Position numbers and translations under genes: made by a program. A DNA stretch of 64,000 nt from assembly GCA_023653055.1 (NCBI GenBank), contig JAMNXR010000005.1, positions 1 through 64,000 of the forward strand, written 5' to 3'. Origin of the DNA: Burkholderiaceae bacterium. GTDB lineage: Bacteria > Pseudomonadota > Gammaproteobacteria > Burkholderiales > Burkholderiaceae_B. The notes under the pieces were generated by a model, which saw only the letters and a program-made list of their open reading frames with translations, did not search any database and was not told the DNA's origin. Within the stretch, counting starts at the first letter, position 1. Every line of letters begins with the position of its first letter. Shown here one piece after another: positions 34,815 through 43,236 of the stretch.

Positions 34815-36032
34815 ATGACCTCAACTCCCTCAACTCCCGTACGCTCTGGCCCGGAATACGAAGCGCATGTACGTCAAGGTTTTTCTCAGCCCAGACTGGA
34901 TCGTCTGGGACACGCGATCGAAGAGCAAATCGCCTCGGGCATTTTCCCTGGCGCAGTCACTATGGTGATGCGCAATGACGAGTGCGTGCATTTTGAGGCG
35001 TATGGACATCAGAACGCCGCAGGTACGATTCCGATGGCAACAGATTCAATTTTTCGTCTGGCCTCCATGACCAAGCCGCTGGTGACAGTTGCAGCCATGA
35101 TGTTGGTTGAGCGCGGGCGCTTTAATCTGTATGACCCGATTACAAACTGGCTGCCTGAACTCAAAGACCTGAAGGTAGAAACGCCTGAGGGAGATGTGCC
35201 ACTGATACGTCCCATCACTGTGCAAGATTTGATGCGACACTCCGCAGGTTTTGTGCATGGTGATCGTGCCCAGTCACCTCGTATTAGAAAGCTGTATGAC
35301 GAACTGCAGATTGAAGCGAATAAACGAGACATCCTAGGCGATCAGATGCTCAAAAATCTGGGCACAATCCCACTTGCGAGTCAGCCGGGTGCGCATTGGG
35401 AGTACTCCATTGCCGTCGACGTGTTAGGTCTCTTGCTTGAACGTGTTGAAAATAAGACACTCGAAGAGATTCTCAATGCGTTGTTGATTAAGCCTTTAGG
35501 TATGAAAGACACCACATGGTGGGTGGAGCCTGAACGTTTGGGCAGACTCGCTGAGGCACCTGACTCTGATCCTCTCAAAGCCAAAATGCTCCTCGCGTAT
35601 CGCCAGACGACCAACCCAGTTGGACGTACTTATCTGCGTGGTGGTGCAGGTCTGCTCGGTACGGCTGCAGACTACATGCGGTTTTTGCAAATGATGTTGC
35701 GTGGGGGCGAGTTAGAGGGCCGACGCTATTTGTCACGCCGTACGGTTGAGTTTATGTGCTCGGAGCACACCGTGGGTATGACAGGCTCGACCCATGCCAA
35801 CACAGGACCAGGCTATGGTTTTGGACTCGGTTTTGCAGTCAGACTCAATCAGGGCATGTGCTGGGTGCCAGGCTCTGTCGGTGAGTCGCTCTGGTCTGGT
35901 ATATGGGGCACGAGCTTCTGGCTGGATTTCAAAGAAAACCTCACTGCCTTGATTTTGACGCAAGGGCCGACGCATAAAATTCAAAGTCGTATGCTTTATA
36001 AAACGCTTGTCTATTCAGCGTTGGTGAACTGA
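34815..36032 (+). CDS. Serine hydrolase, class C beta-lactamase/esterase family
   Basis: A 405-residue serine hydrolase of the beta-lactamase-like family. The SxxK motif is Ser84-Met-Thr-Lys87 in RLASMTKPL, and Tyr197 in HWEYSIAVDVLG fits the second catalytic position. There is no signal peptide, so this is likely a cytoplasmic esterase or transacylase rather than a beta-lactamase. Five bases separate it from an Ldh2-family dehydrogenase, pointing to an operon that opens an ester or lactone and then oxidises a hydroxy acid. That pathway reading is inference. Confidence 0.83.
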   Translation: MTSTPSTPVRSGPEYEAHVRQGFSQPRLDRLGHAIEEQIASGIFPGAVTMVMRNDECVHFEAYGHQNAAGTIPMATDSIFRLASMTKPLVTVAAMMLVERGRFNLYDPITNWLPELKDLKVETPEGDVPLIRPITVQDLMRHSAGFVHGDRAQSPRIRKLYDELQIEANKRDILGDQMLKNLGTIPLASQPGAHWEYSIAVDVLGLLLERVENKTLEEILNALLIKPLGMKDTTWWVEPERLGRLAEAPDSDPLKAKMLLAYRQTTNPVGRTYLRGGAGLLGTAADYMRFLQMMLRGGELEGRRYLSRRTVEFMCSEHTVGMTGSTHANTGPGYGFGLGFAVRLNQGMCWVPGSVGESLWSGIWGTSFWLDFKENLTALILTQGPTHKIQSRMLYKTLVYSALVN

Positions 36033-36037
36033 TCCAC

Positions 36038-37099
36038 ATGAAGTTAGACGCAAAAGAGTTCACATCCAACCAGCCCATCGATCCTGAGCGCATGCATGCC
36101 CTTGCTGCTGCGGTGTATCGCAGCATTGGCGTACCCGAGGCAGAGGCCTGGTTGGCCGCGGATACGCTGGTCCAAGCCGATCTGTGGGGACATCAATCGC
36201 ACGGGATGCTGCGCTTAGGTTGGTATTACGCGCGTCTCGAGTCGGACGCCATGAAAGCGCAAACGCTAACAACGCTCGAAGTTGATGCAGGTGCGGTAGC
36301 GGTGATGGATGGACACGATGGTGTGGGGCAGGTCATCACGCGACGTGCTGTAGACGAGGCCGTATCGCGCGCGCGTAAGCACGGTGTGGGGATCGTCTCC
36401 ATTCGCAATTCCAATCACTTTGGTACCTGCATGTATTACACACGGCTGGCAGCGGAGCAGGGCTGCATCATGATGCTGATGAGTAATGCGGGTCCCAATA
36501 TGGCGCCTTGGGGTGGGTTGAAAAAGAAAATCGGTACCAATCCCTGGTCGATCGCAGTCCCCGGTGGGGCGTATGGTCCTGTGGTGATGGATATGGCCAA
36601 CTCGGGCGTGGCGCGCGGCAAGATTTATCTTGCCAACAAACGCCGCGAGTCGATCCCGGATTATTGGGCGGTCGATGCGCGTGGACGACCCACCACCGAT
36701 CCAAAGGAAGCATTAGAAGGGTTCATTCTCCCCATGGCGGGCCACAAAGGCTACGTCATGGGCGTGATGGTGGATATTCTGTCTGGTGTGTTGTCGGGGA
36801 GCCAGTTTCTCGATACGGTTCACGGACCCTACGATCCGACTAATCGTAGCGGTGCGGGTCACTTTATGGTGGCGATGAATGTCGCGGCTTTCCAGCCACT
36901 AAGCGAGTTTGAGCAACGCATCGATGCGTATATCCGCTCTTTAAAAGATGTGCCATTGGCTGAAGGGCAGGCGCAAGTTTATTACCCAGGCGAGATGGAA
37001 AAATTGGCCGACATTCAAAATCGAAAACAAGGTCTGCTATTGCCAGAAGATACACTGTCAGATGTGCTCCGTGTGGCCAGACACGCAGGTGTTTTGTAA
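36038..37099 (+). CDS. Ldh2-family malate/L-lactate-type dehydrogenase
   Basis: A 353-residue NAD(P)-dependent 2-hydroxyacid oxidoreductase of the Ldh2/YiaK family. The N-terminal DLWGHQSHGMLRL (48-60) and SNHFGTCMYYT with His127 match the active site. The family oxidises malate, L-lactate, ureidoglycolate or 2,3-diketo-gulonate; this sequence does not tell which. Length and layout are normal. It follows the serine hydrolase gene closely and precedes a cupin and a Tat-type hydrolase on the same strand. Confidence 0.88.
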   Translation: MKLDAKEFTSNQPIDPERMHALAAAVYRSIGVPEAEAWLAADTLVQADLWGHQSHGMLRLGWYYARLESDAMKAQTLTTLEVDAGAVAVMDGHDGVGQVITRRAVDEAVSRARKHGVGIVSIRNSNHFGTCMYYTRLAAEQGCIMMLMSNAGPNMAPWGGLKKKIGTNPWSIAVPGGAYGPVVMDMANSGVARGKIYLANKRRESIPDYWAVDARGRPTTDPKEALEGFILPMAGHKGYVMGVMVDILSGVLSGSQFLDTVHGPYDPTNRSGAGHFMVAMNVAAFQPLSEFEQRIDAYIRSLKDVPLAEGQAQVYYPGEMEKLADIQNRKQGLLLPEDTLSDVLRVARHAGVL

Positions 37100-37139
37100 A
37101 AATATTTATATTCAAAAAATACACTAAAGGGTAGAGACA

Positions 37140-37508
37140 ATGGAATTCAGTATTCAACACGCAAAAGACAAATCTTTTACACACGATGGTTTACGTGAGT
37201 ATTTTGATTATCGCGATCTTGGCATTTTTGATGCAACCAAGGGCGCAGCTGGGATGCATGTGATCCGTGCGACCAAAGGCTGTAACGCCACGGGGGAGTG
37301 GCATCGTCACGAATTGGATTTCCAACTCGTCTACGTGCTCAAGGGTTGGGCAATTTTTGAATACGAAGGTCACGGCGAACACAAGCTTATTGAAGGGACC
37401 TGCGTGCATCAACCCCCTAATATCCGTCATCGCGAAATTAGTCACTCGGATGATTTTGAAGTACTTGAGATCGTATTGCCAGGTCAGTTTAAAACGGTTG
37501 CGATGTGA
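37140..37508 (+). CDS. Small cupin-domain protein
   Basis: A 122-residue single-cupin protein. The metal motif is EWHRHELDFQ with His55, His57 and Gln62, then GTCVHQPPNIRHRE with His97. Length matches stand-alone cupins that act as isomerases, lyases or sensors. The stop codon overlaps the GTG start of the next gene. Function is unknown; the setting suggests sugar-acid or hydroxy-acid chemistry. Confidence 0.78.
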   Translation: MEFSIQHAKDKSFTHDGLREYFDYRDLGIFDATKGAAGMHVIRATKGCNATGEWHRHELDFQLVYVLKGWAIFEYEGHGEHKLIEGTCVHQPPNIRHREISHSDDFEVLEIVLPGQFKTVAM

Positions 37509-38548
37509 GGGTGAAGCGACGTCGTTTGCTCGGCGCGCTCGGTGTTGTTGGTATCACGGGCGCGAGTGTGCTGGGTTATCCGCGGCACGCAATGGCGCAA
37601 GCCCGTCAAGACCTAAAAGAGAAAGCCACAGCCTCTGACCCTGCTGTCGTCACCATTAAAAATCCTAAAACAGGCCGTTCGATCAAGTTTCGTGCACGCC
37701 TGCCCAGAGAGCAGGGCCCGACAGGATTGATTCTGTATTCGCCTGGTTTAGGCAGTGGCGTATCAAATGGTGAGGCGTGGTGCGAGGTCTGGCGTCAAGC
37801 AGGCTACCTTGTGGTGACGCTTGCGCACCCTGTGACCGATGATTCCCTTTGGCGGACCAGTGAGAAGCAGAGTTTCAAAGCCAGCATGCAACTTGCACTC
37901 GCCGGACCGCAATATAGTCTCCGCGTGTCCGACTGTAGTTTCGCGTTAGACCACTGTTTACAGTCTGCACAACTCTCACCCTACATCGATCCAGCAAGGA
38001 TTGGCTTGGCCGGTCATTCATATGGGGCACTCACAGCGCAAACGATTGCGGGACAGCCGCTGGGTGCCAGTACCTTAAAGGATCCACGCATCAAGGCAGT
38101 GATCGCGTTTTCGCCCGGCGCCACTTCTCCTGAGCGTGCAAAGTCCATGTCCAAGGTTGACATCCCTTTCTTTTGTATCACCGGTGATCATGATCAGTTT
38201 GTGACCTTTAAAAAAGATGCAGATGCCATACAGCTTGGCGTGAGTTTGGCCAATCGTGAATCGGTGTTTGCTCATCTTCCTGCGGGGAAAAAGCTTCAAC
38301 TCAAGTTACGCGATGCTGACCATATGAGCTTTGCAGGCGAAGAGGTGGACCCCAAGCGCTTTAGTCGCGACATCAAAGTGACCGAACAAGGTAATCGTTT
38401 GTTGTGGGGGCGTGTGAGCGAGATAACGACCGCATTTTGGGAATATTATCTGGCTGCAGAGGGGCGTTCAGTGCCCGCAACCAAGGAGGGCTTTGAAGAA
38501 AGGCTGCGTGCATTGAAAGGGCCGGATGATGCGTTGAAATTTGGTTAA
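37505..38548 (+). CDS. Exported alpha/beta hydrolase with Tat-type signal
   Basis: A 347-residue hydrolase. The N-terminus VKRRRLLGALGVVGITG carries a twin-arginine-type signal (KRRRLLG) and AMAQA cleavage region, so export by Tat is likely. The nucleophile is Ser172 in LAGHSYGAL, with Asp228 in ITGDHD and a His in DADHMSF. It resembles dienelactone-hydrolase or PAF-acetylhydrolase-like esterases. The GTG start overlaps the cupin stop; a second GTG two codons later is equally possible. Confidence 0.78.
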   Translation: MRVKRRRLLGALGVVGITGASVLGYPRHAMAQARQDLKEKATASDPAVVTIKNPKTGRSIKFRARLPREQGPTGLILYSPGLGSGVSNGEAWCEVWRQAGYLVVTLAHPVTDDSLWRTSEKQSFKASMQLALAGPQYSLRVSDCSFALDHCLQSAQLSPYIDPARIGLAGHSYGALTAQTIAGQPLGASTLKDPRIKAVIAFSPGATSPERAKSMSKVDIPFFCITGDHDQFVTFKKDADAIQLGVSLANRESVFAHLPAGKKLQLKLRDADHMSFAGEEVDPKRFSRDIKVTEQGNRLLWGRVSEITTAFWEYYLAAEGRSVPATKEGFEERLRALKGPDDALKFG

Positions 38549-38555
38549 AAACTAC

Positions 38556-38596
38556 CTAAATTGTTTAGTTCTTAGTTAATTGTTTAGTTCTTAGTT
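38556..38596. promoter_or_regulatory. Tandem copies of a TTGTTTAGTTCTTAGTT repeat with palindromic cores
   Basis: A 17-base unit TTGTTTAGTTCTTAGTT occurs at 38561-38577 and 38580-38596, 19 bases apart. The first core, CTAAATTGTTTAG (38556-38568), is a palindrome with 5-base arms and a 3-base centre; the second, GTTAATTGTTTAG (38575-38587), is partly symmetrical. A related core, CTAAATTGTTTAA, lies upstream of the DapA-like gene at 42188. Two in-phase copies before a start suggest regulator binding. Confidence 0.5.
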
Positions 38597-38630
38597 GTTG
38601 AATAATCATTATTATTTTTAGAGATCCAAG

Positions 38631-39692
38631 ATGAAAATTATTGTGCTGCCAGGTGATGGCATTGGTGTGGAAACAGTCTCTGTCGCAGTCGACGCATTAG
38701 CGTTCATTTCTAAAAAATTCAAGCTCGACGTGTCGCTTAAACACGATATCGCTGGTCACGAGAGTCTGATCAAGCACGGCACCACGATTCATGCGGGCTT
38801 ACTCGAGTCGGTTAAAAATGCCGATGGTTTGATTCTGGGCCCGATGGCGACCTACGATTTCAAAGACGAATCCAAAGGTGAGATCAACCCATCAAAGTTT
38901 TTCCGTAAGAGCTTGGATCTCTTCGCCAACATTCGTCCCGCCAAGACCTTCCCAGGTTGCGGCACTGCACACAAGCCGCTAGATCTCGTCGTTGTGCGTG
39001 AGAACACCGAAGGCTTTTACGCAGACCGTAACATCGAGTCGGGTGGCAGCGAAATGCTGATTACGCCGGACGTCGTGGTTTCCTTGCGCCGTATCACTCG
39101 TCTCTGTTGCGAGCGAATTGCCCGTTCAGCGTTCGAGCTCGCCATGACCCGCAGAAAGCATGTCACCGTGGTGCACAAAGCCAACGTCTTGAGGCTTGGT
39201 GATGGCATGTTCATCGATTCTTGCCGCTTAATTGGTCAAGATTTTCCTGAGGTTCAAATCGAAGAAATTATTGTCGATGCCATGATGGCACACGTTGTCC
39301 GTACCCCTGAGCGTTACGACGTGCTGGTGACCACCAACATGTTTGGCGATATTTTGTCCGACTTGACTGCCGAGTTGTCTGGTAGTCTGGGGATGGCGGG
39401 TTCGATCAATGCCGGAGATCACTATGCCATGGCTCAAGCGGCGCATGGCTCCGCACCTGATATCGCCGGCAAAAACCTCGCGAACCCATTCTCACAGGTG
39501 TGGTCAGTTGCGATGTTATTGAACTGGTACGGTCAGCGTAAAAATAAGCCACAGTTTGTGATGGCAGCACAAGTGATGGAAACGGCGATGGCAGAGGCGA
39601 TTGCAGCCGGTGAGTCAACCTCAGACATTGGTGGCAAACTCGGCACCAAAGAAACTGGTCAAGCTTTGTTGGAACGCTTGTCCAAGGCCTGA
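38631..39692 (+). CDS. Isocitrate/isopropylmalate dehydrogenase family protein
   Basis: A 353-residue member of the decarboxylating beta-hydroxyacid dehydrogenase family. It begins MKIIVLPGDGIGVE, has the NAD-binding AAHGSAPDIAGKNLANP and the substrate-binding arginine region of ENTEGFYADR. It oxidises a 2-hydroxy-3-carboxy acid and removes CO2. Specificity is not leuB-like by context; tartrate dehydrogenase/decarboxylase-like or 3-methylmalate-like use is possible. AGAGATCC precedes the ATG at about ten bases. It is convergent with the carboxymuconolactone-decarboxylase-like gene. Confidence 0.85.
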   Translation: MKIIVLPGDGIGVETVSVAVDALAFISKKFKLDVSLKHDIAGHESLIKHGTTIHAGLLESVKNADGLILGPMATYDFKDESKGEINPSKFFRKSLDLFANIRPAKTFPGCGTAHKPLDLVVVRENTEGFYADRNIESGGSEMLITPDVVVSLRRITRLCCERIARSAFELAMTRRKHVTVVHKANVLRLGDGMFIDSCRLIGQDFPEVQIEEIIVDAMMAHVVRTPERYDVLVTTNMFGDILSDLTAELSGSLGMAGSINAGDHYAMAQAAHGSAPDIAGKNLANPFSQVWSVAMLLNWYGQRKNKPQFVMAAQVMETAMAEAIAAGESTSDIGGKLGTKETGQALLERLSKA

Positions 39693-39697
39693 GGTAC

Positions 39698-40117
39698 TCA
39701 ACCCGCTTTGTTGAGCGCCTCAATTTTTTTGAGTGCGCCAGCAATTGCATCACCAGACAAGTTGATTGCAGGGATGCCTCGAAAGACAAAGGCAATGCCT
39801 GCAACAGCTTGCAACTCTTGCACAGAAGCGCCTGCGCGCAGTGCAGCGACTGCATGGTTTTCTGCTGCTTGCGAAAGGTTCATTAACAACATGCCAAACG
39901 CCATGAGCTGACTGGTTTTTAAATCCAGTGCTTCAGGCTCGAGTAGTTGTGCACGCAAACGCTCAACGCCCTCGGTCATCTCAGGGGCAGTCTGCACCCC
40001 AAGCGTGATTCTCGAATGGATGCGGTCAGGTACAAAGCCCAGGATATGTTTGTAGTTTTCTTCGAGCGCATCGATCTTGCTTTGATTGCTGCTCTGTGGA
40101 TGGTTGTCGTTGCTCAT
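39698..40117 (-). CDS. Carboxymuconolactone decarboxylase (AhpD-like) family protein
   Basis: A 139-residue all-helical protein with the family helical core (QLMAFGMLLMNLSQAAENH). There are no cysteines, so the AhpD-type CxxC redox pair is absent and a peroxidase role is excluded; decarboxylase or accessory roles remain. The ATG at 40117 is preferred because a longer frame overlaps the upstream lactonase-like gene. It lies 25 bases after that gene on the same strand. Confidence 0.72.
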   Translation of the reverse strand: MSNDNHPQSSNQSKIDALEENYKHILGFVPDRIHSRITLGVQTAPEMTEGVERLRAQLLEPEALDLKTSQLMAFGMLLMNLSQAAENHAVAALRAGASVQELQAVAGIAFVFRGIPAINLSGDAIAGALKKIEALNKAG

Positions 40118-40142
40118 AGGTGTACGTCTTGGCGTGTCGGGA

Positions 40143-41048
40143 TCAGCGTTGATATGGTTTGAAGCCGTAAAGGCGTTCGGCGTTCGTGACAAATAGTTTT
40201 TGACGTGCGGCGTCGTTAGGAATCCACGTTTCCAACAAATCGATCAAGTCGATGTCATCAGGCATGCGGGTGTGAATACCTGGGTGAGGCCAGTTCGTTC
40301 CCCAGACGCAACGATCGACGTGGTGTGTGAGCAAGGTTTCTGCAAAAGGCTTGATGTCAGGATAAAGCGGCATGCCGATCGCGGGTGCGGGAACCTCAGA
40401 CATCCGGTACAAGCTAGAGATCTTGACCCACGTATCCGATTTTTGATCTAGCAGGCGTCGCAGGGCCAAGAACTCTTCGGCCTCGACACCGCGACTACCG
40501 CGGACCCGACCGAGGTGATCAAACACCAAGCCGACCGGACACGCCATCAGACGCTTTTCCAGACCGGTCCAATCCGTACCATTCAGAATGTTGATTTCGA
40601 TATGCCAGCCAAAATCAGCGATGAGGTCTGCAATCGCTTCGAGGTCGCGTGTCGTGGCACCATTGGGATATTGGTCCATGAGACGCGCAGCGCGAAAGCC
40701 CGCATCGTGCAGACGCTGAATATGCGCTTTGGGTGTGCCAGGCGCAATCGCGGCGACACCGCGAAAGCGCTCTGGATCCGTCTTGATAAAGTCTTCGGTA
40801 ATACTATTGTCAAAACTATAAATCGAACCGTGAACCTGCACGCCACGATGCACCCCCATGATGCGATGCATATTGAGCCAGGATTCCCGCGTGCAGACAG
40901 GTGGACTGTATTTGCGGTTGGGATCCATGGGATAGCGGTCCACCTGATCAAAGATGTGCGCGTGACAATCAATCGTGCCAGCTGGCAATTGTCGCTTGGG
41001 TGCGCGCAAATCTAAAACAGGGGGCAGCGGTGTGGCGTGTGTGTTCAT
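40143..41048 (-). CDS. Amidohydrolase family protein, LigI-like (2-pyrone-4,6-dicarboxylate lactonase type)
   Basis: A 301-residue TIM-barrel hydrolase resembling LigI. The first metal-site motif is DCHAHIF with His29 and His31; a further motif is FDHLGR (177-182). The final motif reads WGTNWPH, with Asn252 where I expect the catalytic Asp of LigI-type enzymes. The codon is AAC. It may open a lactone or hydrolyse another ring, if the Asn is tolerated. It is ten bases downstream of the Bug receptor gene, so uptake and opening of the substrate could be linked. Confidence 0.78.
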   Translation of the reverse strand: MNTHATPLPPVLDLRAPKRQLPAGTIDCHAHIFDQVDRYPMDPNRKYSPPVCTRESWLNMHRIMGVHRGVQVHGSIYSFDNSITEDFIKTDPERFRGVAAIAPGTPKAHIQRLHDAGFRAARLMDQYPNGATTRDLEAIADLIADFGWHIEINILNGTDWTGLEKRLMACPVGLVFDHLGRVRGSRGVEAEEFLALRRLLDQKSDTWVKISSLYRMSEVPAPAIGMPLYPDIKPFAETLLTHHVDRCVWGTNWPHPGIHTRMPDDIDLIDLLETWIPNDAARQKLFVTNAERLYGFKPYQR

Positions 41049-41057
41049 GAGGACTGA

Positions 41058-42041
41058 TTAATTGAGGACGATATTGGCTGCTTTGCCAATTGCTTTATTC
41101 GTCTCGTAGTCTTTTTTGACATATTCCTGAAACGCAGCACGGTCCATGGGGATGATTTCCACACCGAGTGCCGTAAAGCGTTCTTTCACACTGTCGCGCT
41201 CAAGCGTGTCTTTCAAGGCCTTGGTCAGCTTGTCTACAACAGGCTGTGGCATGCCTTTTGGGCCAAAGATACCGGTATAAGTCATCATGTCAAAGTCTTT
41301 GACGCCGAGCTCTTCAAAGGTTGGTACGTTGGGGAGCAAGGGTGAGCGTGTCTTGCCTGTTTGCGCCAACGGAATCAGTGCGCCACTCTTAATATGCTGG
41401 AGCGAAGCGGTCAACTGATCCATCATGGTGTCGACTTGACCACCGATCACGTCAATGAGCGCTGGACCGCTACCCTTGTAAGGGATGTGGTTGAGCTTGA
41501 CACCCATTTTTAGCGCGAGCAATTCGAGCGCAAGGTGCTGGGTCGAGCCGTTACCAGCCGAACCAACAGAAATTGGGTTTTTATCTGTCTTGGCGCGCGC
41601 GGCAAAATCAGCAAAATTTTTCATCGGGCCTTTAGCCGAGGCACTCAACACAATCGGCACGGCATGAATCGGTCCAATCGCCACTAAGTCGGTCACAGGG
41701 TTATAGGGCGAGGTCGGTGTGAGCGCAGGCGCAATGGAGATCGAGCCGCTCGAACCCAAGAGCAAGGTGTAGCCGTCAGGATTCGATTTCACGACGCCGG
41801 TACTACCGATAAAACCACCCGCACCAGGCTTATTTTCTACGATCACCTGCTGACCGAGCAGCTCGGACATCGTGGGGGCAACGCCACGGGCGGTAATGTC
41901 AACGTTACCGCCTGGCGCCCAAGGCACCACGAGCTTGATCGGCTGTTTTGGAAAGTCTTGTGCCTGGGCTGGCGCGCTGATGGCTAAGCCCAAGGTGCAG
42001 ATTGAAAGTGCAACGCTGGGCAGAAGTTTAGATAGTTTCAT
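41058..42041 (-). CDS. Bug-family tripartite tricarboxylate transporter substrate-binding protein (TctC-like)
   Basis: A 327-residue periplasmic binding protein. The signal peptide (MKLSKLLPSVALSIC, ending ISAPAQA) is followed by QDFPKQPIKLVVPWAPGGNVD, the Bug N-terminal block; GAGGFIG and GNGSTQHLALELLA also match. Bug receptors capture carboxylic acids such as citrate or aromatic acids for a TctAB carrier. No tctA or tctB gene is in the window, so the carrier is elsewhere. It is first in a leftward unit with the LigI-like and CMD genes. Confidence 0.92.
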   Translation of the reverse strand: MKLSKLLPSVALSICTLGLAISAPAQAQDFPKQPIKLVVPWAPGGNVDITARGVAPTMSELLGQQVIVENKPGAGGFIGSTGVVKSNPDGYTLLLGSSGSISIAPALTPTSPYNPVTDLVAIGPIHAVPIVLSASAKGPMKNFADFAARAKTDKNPISVGSAGNGSTQHLALELLALKMGVKLNHIPYKGSGPALIDVIGGQVDTMMDQLTASLQHIKSGALIPLAQTGKTRSPLLPNVPTFEELGVKDFDMMTYTGIFGPKGMPQPVVDKLTKALKDTLERDSVKERFTALGVEIIPMDRAAFQEYVKKDYETNKAIGKAANIVLN

Positions 42042-42187
42042 ATGGGTCTCCGTGTTGCTTGGTAATCAGCTAGCGCTTCATTAGCCTGAGCAACGGTTTT
42101 TGGTATCGCTTAGACTATTGGTTTTAGAGGCTTGGCGCAAGCCATTTTTAAAGCTTCCTTTGTGCTAACGTAAACAGAATTTATTAA

Positions 42188-42200
42188 CTAAATTGTTTAA
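42188..42200. promoter_or_regulatory. Operator-like core upstream of DapA-like gene
   Basis: CTAAATTGTTTAA is nearly identical to the palindromic core before the isopropylmalate-dehydrogenase-like gene at 38556. It lies in the 199-base region between the divergent Bug and DapA-like genes, about 40 bases before the GTG. Shared regulation is suggested. Confidence 0.45.
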
Positions 42201-42240
42201 CCAAATTTTCCAACTGGTTCGCTAAGAGACAAGGAATAAT

Positions 42241-43176
42241 GTGAATACATTTAACGAGACCGCCGAAGGCGTCTATCTGATCACCGTGACGCCTTTTAAG
42301 GACAATGGTGAGCTTGACCTGCCCAGTACCGATCGTATGGTGGATTTCTGTCTAGACCGCGGCGTGACGGGTCTGACGATTCTGGGCATCATGGGCGAAG
42401 CGACCAAGCTGACCGCTGAGGAGTCTCGTCAGTTTGTGCGCCAAGTCCTTGCCCGCGTGCAGGGTAAAGTGCCTGTCGTGGTCGGTGCCTCGGCGGCCGG
42501 CTTTGCGCCAATGAGTGAGCTCACCAAAAGTGTCATGGATATGGGCGCAGCAGGCGTGATGGTCGCGCCACCCTCAAGCGTTCGGACGGATGATCAGATT
42601 TGCAGTTATTTTGATATGGTCACCGAGACGCTCGGACCAGACGTCCCTTGGTGCTTGCAGGATCACCCGACCTCAACTGGCGTGCAGATGTCCCCAGGCG
42701 TGGTGTTGCGCATTTTGAAAAATTCGCCCAGCTGCGTCATGCTCAAGCACGAGGACTTCCCTGGTTTGGCCAAACTTTCGGCTGTGCGTAACGCGATGGA
42801 AAAAGGCGAGTTGCGCAAAATCTCGATTTTGACGGGCAATGGCGGCGGATTATTTCTGCCCGAAGAGTTGGTGCGTGGCGCCAATGGTGCAATGACGGGT
42901 TTTGCCTATCCCGAGATGATGGTCGACGTCTGCAATGCCTACAAGGCAGGTCATGTGGATCGTGCCTTCGATATTTTTGATGCGTATTTGCCGTTGGCGC
43001 GATACGAACAGCAGGCCGGCGTTGGCTTGGCCGTGCGCAAGCACATCTTGGCACAGCGCGGTGCGATTGCCTCTGCAGCCGTCAGAAAGCCAGGCCCCAA
43101 GCTTTCAGCGCTCGACTTGACTGATATCGCACGCCTCATTTCCAGACAAGAGAAAAGACTCGCAGCGTTGGGTTGA
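42241..43176 (+). CDS. Dihydrodipicolinate synthase/N-acetylneuraminate lyase family protein
   Basis: A 311-residue class I aldolase/dehydratase fold. The Schiff-base lysine is Lys169 in VMLKHEDFPG. The usual glycine-rich substrate loop reads GIMGEATKLT. The region of the classical Tyr133 and Arg138 reads LQDHPTSTG (139-147), so Tyr is replaced by Gln140 and Arg by Ser145. It is thus not a true DapA. It starts at GTG with AAGGA about nine bases upstream. It precedes an RraA-like gene, both fitting pyruvate-forming cleavage of a keto acid. Confidence 0.85.
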   Translation: MNTFNETAEGVYLITVTPFKDNGELDLPSTDRMVDFCLDRGVTGLTILGIMGEATKLTAEESRQFVRQVLARVQGKVPVVVGASAAGFAPMSELTKSVMDMGAAGVMVAPPSSVRTDDQICSYFDMVTETLGPDVPWCLQDHPTSTGVQMSPGVVLRILKNSPSCVMLKHEDFPGLAKLSAVRNAMEKGELRKISILTGNGGGLFLPEELVRGANGAMTGFAYPEMMVDVCNAYKAGHVDRAFDIFDAYLPLARYEQQAGVGLAVRKHILAQRGAIASAAVRKPGPKLSALDLTDIARLISRQEKRLAALG

Positions 43177-43236
43177 TTGCCCACAGCTTTTATTTTTTAA
43201 AACATTACCTCACGCTTAGTGACCCGGAGAGTACTC

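Noticed and set aside
40515-41015. Long open frame on the plus strand opposite the LigI-like gene
   Set aside because: The minus-strand frame has clear amidohydrolase motifs; the opposite frame has no recognisable domain.
42129-42143. Hairpin GGCTTG-GCG-CAAGCC followed by a T-rich stretch
   Set aside because: The stem is six bases, it sits inside a divergent promoter region, and no gene ends there. Not called a terminator.
43219-43236. GTG start for the RraA-like gene
   Set aside because: CGGAGA lies within this extension and is well spaced for the ATG at 43237.
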